The translations under genes were made by a program, and so were the position numbers. A stretch of DNA of 64,000 nucleotides from contig JAVEWJ010000001.1 in NCBI GenBank assembly GCA_034004605.1, positions 496,001 through 560,000 of the forward strand, given 5' to 3'. Each line of letters opens with the position of its first letter. Within the stretch, counting starts at the first letter, position 1. Source of the DNA: JAVEWJ01 sp034004605. GTDB taxonomy: Bacteria > Patescibacteriota > Gracilibacteria > UBA1369 > LOWO2-01-FULL-3. Below are positions 59,089-64,000 of the stretch, piece after piece. The notes below the pieces were generated by a model. The model was not told the DNA's origin, searched no databases, and was given only the letters and a program-made list of their open reading frames with translations.

Positions 59089-61668
59089 ATGAAAAAGTTT
59101 TTGGCTCTGTCGTCAATCCTGTGTTTGATTGTGAGTTTTTCTTCCTGTTCACTTGGTTCAAAAAAAGTTGAGTCGGAGTTGCGCACTCAAGAACAACTTT
59201 CGGCTTATTTAAATAGAGAAACTGATGCGGAGATGTCTTTTGCAGGACCTTTTTATTTTGGAAATTTTGAGGGTTTTGATCCTTTAGCTTTTGAATATTC
59301 AAAAGCTCGTGAAGAAAAAGTGAATGAAATTCTTGAAATTATGGATGAATCGGTTGATCTTATGAGAGAAGTGGATAAAAAACTTAGAGAGGAAAAAGAG
59401 ATTTTTGCCGAACATCTTGCGAAAATCAAAGAGATAGAAAAAAAAGCGAAGGGATATACAAATAAATTTTTGACTGCAACAAACATTTCAAATTTATCAA
59501 GCGCGCTTTCCGATTTGGTGGCTTTGAAAAACAGTGCTGACAAGGCACCTTTGGGGTCTGTGTGGGGCTATCTTCAGTTTGAAAGACTTTCATCGATTTT
59601 TTCTTTAACGGAACTTTATACCATTGAAGCGGCAAGTCTCGTTCATCGAACTGTGTCGATTTCTTATTTACTTGAATCTGATAAAAGCAATCCCGAATTT
59701 AAAAATATTTCCGACTCTTTGGTCTCAAAAATTAATCCTGTAAGTGAGGATGTGAATGATTTAATCGCTGAACTTTATCATAAGAATGCGATGCTTGTTT
59801 ATGGAAGAAAAGTTCTTTTGACAGGGGACATTGATTTTGCGAAGAAGGCTTTGGTTTCCGTAGACGCAAAACTTCTTGAGGTAAAAAATTTGCTTTCGAG
59901 TTATACGGGTGGAAATGATTATTTAAATGCTGAAATGCCTAAGCTTTTTGAAAAAAAGGTTTCCGATTTGGAAGAATATAAAAACGAAATTTCCACTTTA
60001 TTGGATGAGTTGAAAGATGATCCTTTGGTTTTGCAGATTGAAGCTTTGCCCGTTTCTTATGATAAAAATGGTATTTTACCAACCGCTTATGCTGATGATT
60101 TGGCTAGTTATTTTCAGCAAAAAATTAAAGATGCCATTAAGACTGCTAAGTTTGCAAAAGACATGACTGTTGCAGCTGTTCGGGTTAGTGGTAAAAAATT
60201 AAAAGAGGCTTATGATAGTTCCGGGGCTCATGAGGCGATAAAAGATGGTGCGCAGATTGTAAACGGAGGTCTTGAGATCGTGAATTCAGGTGTTGAAGTG
60301 ACAATTTATGGAGTTCAGGGAATTTATTTTGGAGATACGGATCTTAAGGATATGCAGCGAAGAATCGAACAAGAAAAACAGGAGCTTTATGAGAAATTTT
60401 TGAAGGGAACACTTGGAAAAGATCAGTACGATGAAATGATTCACCAGGTAAATCAGTTTCAAAAAAATACAGGCACTTTTATCAACAATATGTCTGATTT
60501 TGCGGGTGATATGACGGGAATTCTTACAAGACCGGAAGTTGGAAAATTTGTAAAAAATGTGACTCGAGGTGTCGGAAATGAGGCCAAAAAAGTGCTTGAT
60601 ACCGCTACCGATTTTACGAAAAATTTGGCGATTGTGATGCATCCGGAAACAAGTAAGGAAGATACAAGAAATGCTTTGATTGATATTTATACTGCTCTTA
60701 AAGCTGTAAAAAACGAGAAGGGGGAATATGTGAATGTGGAAATGCCCGACTTGATTGAATTGGCTAAAGAGCAGGCAAAAAAAGAGCTTGGGCTTTCAAA
60801 GGATGAGGAGAAAAAATTTGTAGAACAACTTACTGAAATTTTTGAAGAAGAGCTTAAAGGAGGAGAGGTTAAAAAAGAAGAAGTAAAGAAAAAGGAAAAA
60901 CCGACCGATCCTTCCGTGGATGCAATAGCTAAAATTTTGGCTACTCCGGGACTTTCGGAGGAAGAAAAAGCCGATTTGATTTTGGTGGAAATTGTAAAGG
61001 GTGTTCCTTCAATGCAAAAAGAAAATAAAGATGGAACAAAAGGTAATATTTTGGACATTGATGGCGATGGAATCGGTAATGAAGACGATAATTGTCCGCA
61101 GGAATCGAATTCCGATCAGGGGGATTTGGATAAAGATGCGATTGGAAATGTCTGTGATCCGGATTGCAGCGCAGATAGTGATAATGACGGTTTGTGCAAC
61201 GAGGTGGATAATTGTCCAAATGTGGATAATGGTGATCAAAAAGATTCAAACGATAATGGAGTAGGTGATGTTTGTGATGATAGTGCTCCTCCTTTGTCCG
61301 AAGTGGAAAAAGATTTGGAAGGAGAGCTTACGATTACAGAGGTAAATGTGACTGAAGAAGCTCGAAGAGAATTAACGGCTCAAGGGTGCGATGTTCAAAG
61401 TCTTGAGGAAAAAGAGGGAACAAAAAGTCCAACTCAGGTAAAATTACAGCCAAAAACTGAAGACACTGGAACTATGTATCTTTATTCTCAAGGTGAAGAA
61501 ATAAATGTGCCTTTTGTGTATGAAGACGGTGTAATACAGGGGTCTTCAAATAATGAAGGTGCAAAAGTGGAAATAAATATGGACTTTAATTCGGGTAAGC
61601 CAACCGGCGATTTGCATATTGAATATCTTGAAGGCCAGGTGGAGTTGAACGGAGAATTATCATTCTAA
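59089..61668 (+). CDS. Large lipoprotein with thrombospondin type 3 repeats
   Basis: 860 residues. ATG 59089 gives a lipoprotein signal with lipobox IVSFSSC; the TTG two codons upstream is not needed. Most of the protein is helical (coiled-coil-like segments near 60-130 and 590-630). Near residues 655-730 are Ca2+-binding TSP3-type repeats (DIDGDGIGNEDDNCPQESNS, DSDNDGLCNEVDNCPNVDNG, SNDNGVGDVCD). A beta-rich C-terminal domain follows. The protein would sit on the outer face of the membrane. No enzyme motif is seen. Four nt separate it from lgt. Confidence 0.82.
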   Translation: MKKFLALSSILCLIVSFSSCSLGSKKVESELRTQEQLSAYLNRETDAEMSFAGPFYFGNFEGFDPLAFEYSKAREEKVNEILEIMDESVDLMREVDKKLREEKEIFAEHLAKIKEIEKKAKGYTNKFLTATNISNLSSALSDLVALKNSADKAPLGSVWGYLQFERLSSIFSLTELYTIEAASLVHRTVSISYLLESDKSNPEFKNISDSLVSKINPVSEDVNDLIAELYHKNAMLVYGRKVLLTGDIDFAKKALVSVDAKLLEVKNLLSSYTGGNDYLNAEMPKLFEKKVSDLEEYKNEISTLLDELKDDPLVLQIEALPVSYDKNGILPTAYADDLASYFQQKIKDAIKTAKFAKDMTVAAVRVSGKKLKEAYDSSGAHEAIKDGAQIVNGGLEIVNSGVEVTIYGVQGIYFGDTDLKDMQRRIEQEKQELYEKFLKGTLGKDQYDEMIHQVNQFQKNTGTFINNMSDFAGDMTGILTRPEVGKFVKNVTRGVGNEAKKVLDTATDFTKNLAIVMHPETSKEDTRNALIDIYTALKAVKNEKGEYVNVEMPDLIELAKEQAKKELGLSKDEEKKFVEQLTEIFEEELKGGEVKKEEVKKKEKPTDPSVDAIAKILATPGLSEEEKADLILVEIVKGVPSMQKENKDGTKGNILDIDGDGIGNEDDNCPQESNSDQGDLDKDAIGNVCDPDCSADSDNDGLCNEVDNCPNVDNGDQKDSNDNGVGDVCDDSAPPLSEVEKDLEGELTITEVNVTEEARRELTAQGCDVQSLEEKEGTKSPTQVKLQPKTEDTGTMYLYSQGEEINVPFVYEDGVIQGSSNNEGAKVEINMDFNSGKPTGDLHIEYLEGQVELNGELSF

Positions 61669-61672
61669 TATT

Positions 61673-62479
61673 ATGCATCCAAAATTGTTTTTCTTCGGTT
61701 TTGAAATTCCCGCATATACTTTGTTTAGTATACTTGCTCTTGTGGTAGTGGCTTTTGGTGGATATTTTTTCGCTTTAAGTCGTGGCTTTTCGAAGAGAGA
61801 TGCTTTTTTGATGGTGTTTTTTATGAGTATTTCAACTTTTTTGGGTGCAAGAATTTTAAATTTTTTCGTAAACTATTCTTATTACGAGAATAATTTTTTT
61901 AAGATTTTTGAATTTTCAACTCGTGGTTTTTCTTTGTATGGAGGCGTACTTGGAGCTGTTTTGTCCGGACTTATCGTTTCGTATAAACGGAAAATTAATT
62001 TGATGCGATTTGCTGACAGTATGACTCCTTTTGTGGGAATTGGCATTGTGTTGATGAGAATCGGTTGTTTTTTAAACGGATGCTGCTTTGGGAAAGAGAC
62101 TGACTCAATTTTTGGAGTTGTTTTCCCTAAGTTCAGTTTGGCTCATATTCATCAATTAAACGGTTCAGTTTTTGGCTCGGCCACCGTTCGTGCCGTTCAT
62201 CCGACCCAGCTTTATGAACTTTTTTTTGCGCTAATATGCGTAATTTTCGCATTTTATGCTTTGAAACGAAAATTTAAGGATGGAACGGTGTTTTTGATTT
62301 GTGGTGCTTTGTTTTCCGCTTTTAGATGGGTGAATATGTATTTTCGGGAGCTTAATTATCCAGACTATGTTTTAAAATTTGTTTATCCGAGTATTTATTT
62401 ATCGATTATCGTGTTTTGTCTGTTTTTGTTTTTTCGCATTAATAATAGTTTTAAAAGAAAATTATTTAAGTTTTTTTAG
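61673..62479 (+). CDS. lgt: Prolipoprotein diacylglyceryl transferase
   Basis: Lgt moves diacylglycerol from phosphatidylglycerol to the lipobox cysteine of lipoproteins, the first step in their maturation. 268 residues with about seven helices and the motifs FSLYGGVLGAVLSGLI (His replaced by Phe-Ser at the usual H-G position), MRIGCFLNGCCFGKE and VHPTQLYELFFAL. The gene directly follows a lipoprotein gene, which is fitting. Its presence supports the lipobox assignments elsewhere in the window. Confidence 0.93.
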   Translation: MHPKLFFFGFEIPAYTLFSILALVVVAFGGYFFALSRGFSKRDAFLMVFFMSISTFLGARILNFFVNYSYYENNFFKIFEFSTRGFSLYGGVLGAVLSGLIVSYKRKINLMRFADSMTPFVGIGIVLMRIGCFLNGCCFGKETDSIFGVVFPKFSLAHIHQLNGSVFGSATVRAVHPTQLYELFFALICVIFAFYALKRKFKDGTVFLICGALFSAFRWVNMYFRELNYPDYVLKFVYPSIYLSIIVFCLFLFFRINNSFKRKLFKFF

Positions 62480-62556
62480 AAAAAAGTTTGGATTTTTTTT
62501 CTTTCATTTTTTTTGGTTTTGAATGATTTATAGATCGTTTTTTAGTGGTGTTTGAT

Positions 62557-62585
62557 TTGAATTTTGTTCGATTTTTTGTTATAAT
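62557..62585 (+). promoter_or_regulatory. Promoter of the last gene
   Basis: -35 TTGAAT (62557-62562), 17-nt spacer, -10 TATAAT (62580-62585). It is a near-consensus example of the promoter type used here. Confidence 0.85.
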
Positions 62586-62606
62586 ATAGGGATTTGTGTC
62601 AAAAAA

Positions 62607-64000
62607 ATGAAAAATACAAAAATTAAAAATTTAATATTAATAAGTGCGATTTTTTTTGGCGGTATATTTTTTGTAGAGTCATCGTTGATCGGATTAGCTG
62701 AATCTAGCCAAAGTTTTAATTTAGACTTCGGAGGAATTGTTACTGGTTCTGACTATACTAAATCCGATGATTATGAGATGCAATCCGGCTTTTCTTCAAT
62801 TGAGACAAATTCTTTTTCTCAAAATTTTCAAATAGCGACAATTAATTTATTTCCTATTTGTGGAAATAGTGTTATTGAAGGTGAGGAACCTTGTGATACA
62901 AATAATTTTTTGGGACAAACTTGTAATGATTTTGGTTTTAGTCTTGGTGCCTTGACTTGTATTGATTGTAATACCATTTCAACTGTAAATTGTTCAAATC
63001 CTCTTCCGTCAGATCCTCCAGCCGGGGGGTCTGTTTTACCTATCTTTTTGAATCCTGTTGGTTCGGATGAAGTCGAAGAGGAAGAAGGGGAAGAAGAGGA
63101 AGAAGGGGAAGAATATTCTGTGGATGATGAAGTTGACGATTTCGACAAAGTTCATGAGTCCGCTTTTTTAGATGAAGAGGAGGTTGTTGATTCTCTAGAA
63201 GATGGTGTTGATTTTTATGTGCCCCTTAATATTGACAATTCTTTGATAGAAGAAATATCAGAGCTTAATACTCAAACGGCGGAAGTAACTGACGGGATAA
63301 TCGAAGAGTCTGAATCTTCCGAGGAACAAAAATATTTGAGTGTTTTTCCGGAATTTACTGAATGGGGCATAAATAGAACTATTGATAAGAATCCAGTTTT
63401 CGTAGATAAAAAAAATATTGAAGAAGATTATATTTTATTTTTGAAAGATGCGGAAAATGGAGAAGTCTTATGTAAAACAGAAGTATTATCAGATATTAAT
63501 GGAAATATTATTTTTGAATATGATAAAAAATTGCCAATAGGTTTCTATATGTTTGAGCTTTTTGATGAGCGAAAAAATATGATTTATTCTTATGAGTTTG
63601 AGATTGTGGAGGAAGAATACCCTATGTTTGAAATCGAAAAATTTGTAAGTATTAATAATCTTGACACAGATTTGGCATTAGACGGTTTTTTAAATTTAGG
63701 AGAAGTTTTAAAAACTGAAGAAATGATTATTTCAGGAAAAACTGCTCCAAATACAAGAATTGATGCTTTCTTTCAGTCTAGGATATATCATGTTTTGACC
63801 TATTCTGATGAAGATGGTGCTTTTTATTTGAAGATTCCAAATGAGCTTTCTTTGGGAAAACATTCTGTTAGAATTGTTCAAATTTATTCAGACAATACGA
63901 TTTCTGATGATTTTCAATTTGAGTTTGAACTTATTAAAGTGAAAAATTTTTATAAATGTTTTTTTTATATTTCTTTATTATTACTATTATTCCTGTATTT
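62607..64000 (+). CDS. Secreted Cys-containing surface protein (partial, 3' end off window)
   Basis: The frame is open from ATG 62607 to the window edge (464 codons). It has a signal peptide (NLILISAIFFGGIFFVESS), then near residues 88-135 a Cys-rich unit CGNSVIEGEEPCDT ... LGALTCIDCNT ... NC resembling the Myxococcus cysteine-rich repeat (DUF4215-like). An acidic low-complexity stretch follows (EEEEGEEEEEGEEY), then beta-sandwich-like domains and, at the edge, a hydrophobic helix that may be a C-terminal anchor. Function is unknown; a surface structural role is likely. Confidence 0.75.
   Translation, partial: MKNTKIKNLILISAIFFGGIFFVESSLIGLAESSQSFNLDFGGIVTGSDYTKSDDYEMQSGFSSIETNSFSQNFQIATINLFPICGNSVIEGEEPCDTNNFLGQTCNDFGFSLGALTCIDCNTISTVNCSNPLPSDPPAGGSVLPIFLNPVGSDEVEEEEGEEEEEGEEYSVDDEVDDFDKVHESAFLDEEEVVDSLEDGVDFYVPLNIDNSLIEEISELNTQTAEVTDGIIEESESSEEQKYLSVFPEFTEWGINRTIDKNPVFVDKKNIEEDYILFLKDAENGEVLCKTEVLSDINGNIIFEYDKKLPIGFYMFELFDERKNMIYSYEFEIVEEEYPMFEIEKFVSINNLDTDLALDGFLNLGEVLKTEEMIISGKTAPNTRIDAFFQSRIYHVLTYSDEDGAFYLKIPNELSLGKHSVRIVQIYSDNTISDDFQFEFELIKVKNFYKCFFYISLLLLLFLY

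Noticed and set aside
1..64000. Genetic code 25 (TGA as glycine) as in Gracilibacteria/Absconditabacteria
   Set aside because: Conserved genes are complete with TGA only at ends; tilS/RNHCP and the prepilin genes stop at TGA in coupled overlaps.
1..64000. tRNA genes, rRNA genes, transposases or a replication origin
   Set aside because: I scanned the intergenic stretches and saw no cloverleaf with a TTCGA-type T-loop, no rRNA blocks, no transposase motifs and no dnaA-box cluster.

Overview
The window looks like a chromosome segment of a Patescibacteria (CPR) bacterium, probably near the Gracilibacteria/Peregrinibacteria side. It is AT-rich. TGA is read as stop throughout (several genes end in TGA inside 4-nt overlaps), so this is not the code-25 Gracilibacteria/Absconditabacteria type. 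The mix of genes fits a small-genome monoderm-like cell: secA, ftsH, PBP1A, ftsQ-sbp, lgt with many lipoproteins, a type IV pilus without an outer-membrane secretin in view, and many family-less proteins. The lineage call is inference; no 16S gene is present.

Layout. 1-3.4 kb: partial GerMN lipoprotein, small membrane protein, secA. 3.5-4.6 kb: a GC-rich Nudix gene on its own island. 4.6-10 kb: unknown protein, DUF2207 protein, RelB/RelE-like toxin-antitoxin pair, ABC exporter, small cargo gene. 10-16 kb: asnS, thermonuclease, guanine deaminase, charged unknown proteins. 16-24.6 kb: sugar-phosphate transferase, RNase P RNA, TPR protein, galU, hsp20, ftsH, a 600-bp array of nested palindromes, tilS, RNHCP protein. 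24.6-33 kb: type IV pilus operon (PilN/PilO-like, PilC, four prepilins) interrupted by a 1013-residue repeat protein. 33-35.2 kb: MntA/HepT pair and metG. 35.2-39.8 kb, minus strand: pilT followed by five proteins that share a C-terminal two-helix VirB2-like module. 39.9-43 kb: SLH surface protein and MgtC-family transporter. 43-50.2 kb: rpmB, ftsQ, sbp, lipoproteins, PEBP, PBP1A. 50.2-50.7 kb: a cysteine-rich miniprotein and a histone-H1-like protein. 50.8-64 kb: GT-C glycosyltransferase, rsmE, large surface and lipoproteins, HD and SpoU proteins, a thioredoxin-CcdA-like fusion, lgt.

How the parts fit. Lgt matches the many lipobox proteins here (1-408, 39923, 46362, 59089). The pilus operon and pilT are separate clusters that may work together. 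PBP1A, FtsQ and Sbp form the wall and division set.

Two translation styles coexist. Most genes lack a Shine-Dalgarno (SD) sequence and instead have A-rich leaders of the AAAACAAAAA-ATG kind, a few bases after a TTGAAW-17-TATAAT promoter. Four small, isolated genes (Nudix at 4337, and those at 9831, 15715 and 19002) have textbook SD sequences, their own terminators and, in some cases, higher GC. They look like imported cargo.

The most unusual signals are the palindrome array at 22641-23246, the VirB2-like module family with pilT, and the H1-like gene whose A10 tract would give access to a hidden cysteine-rich tail.
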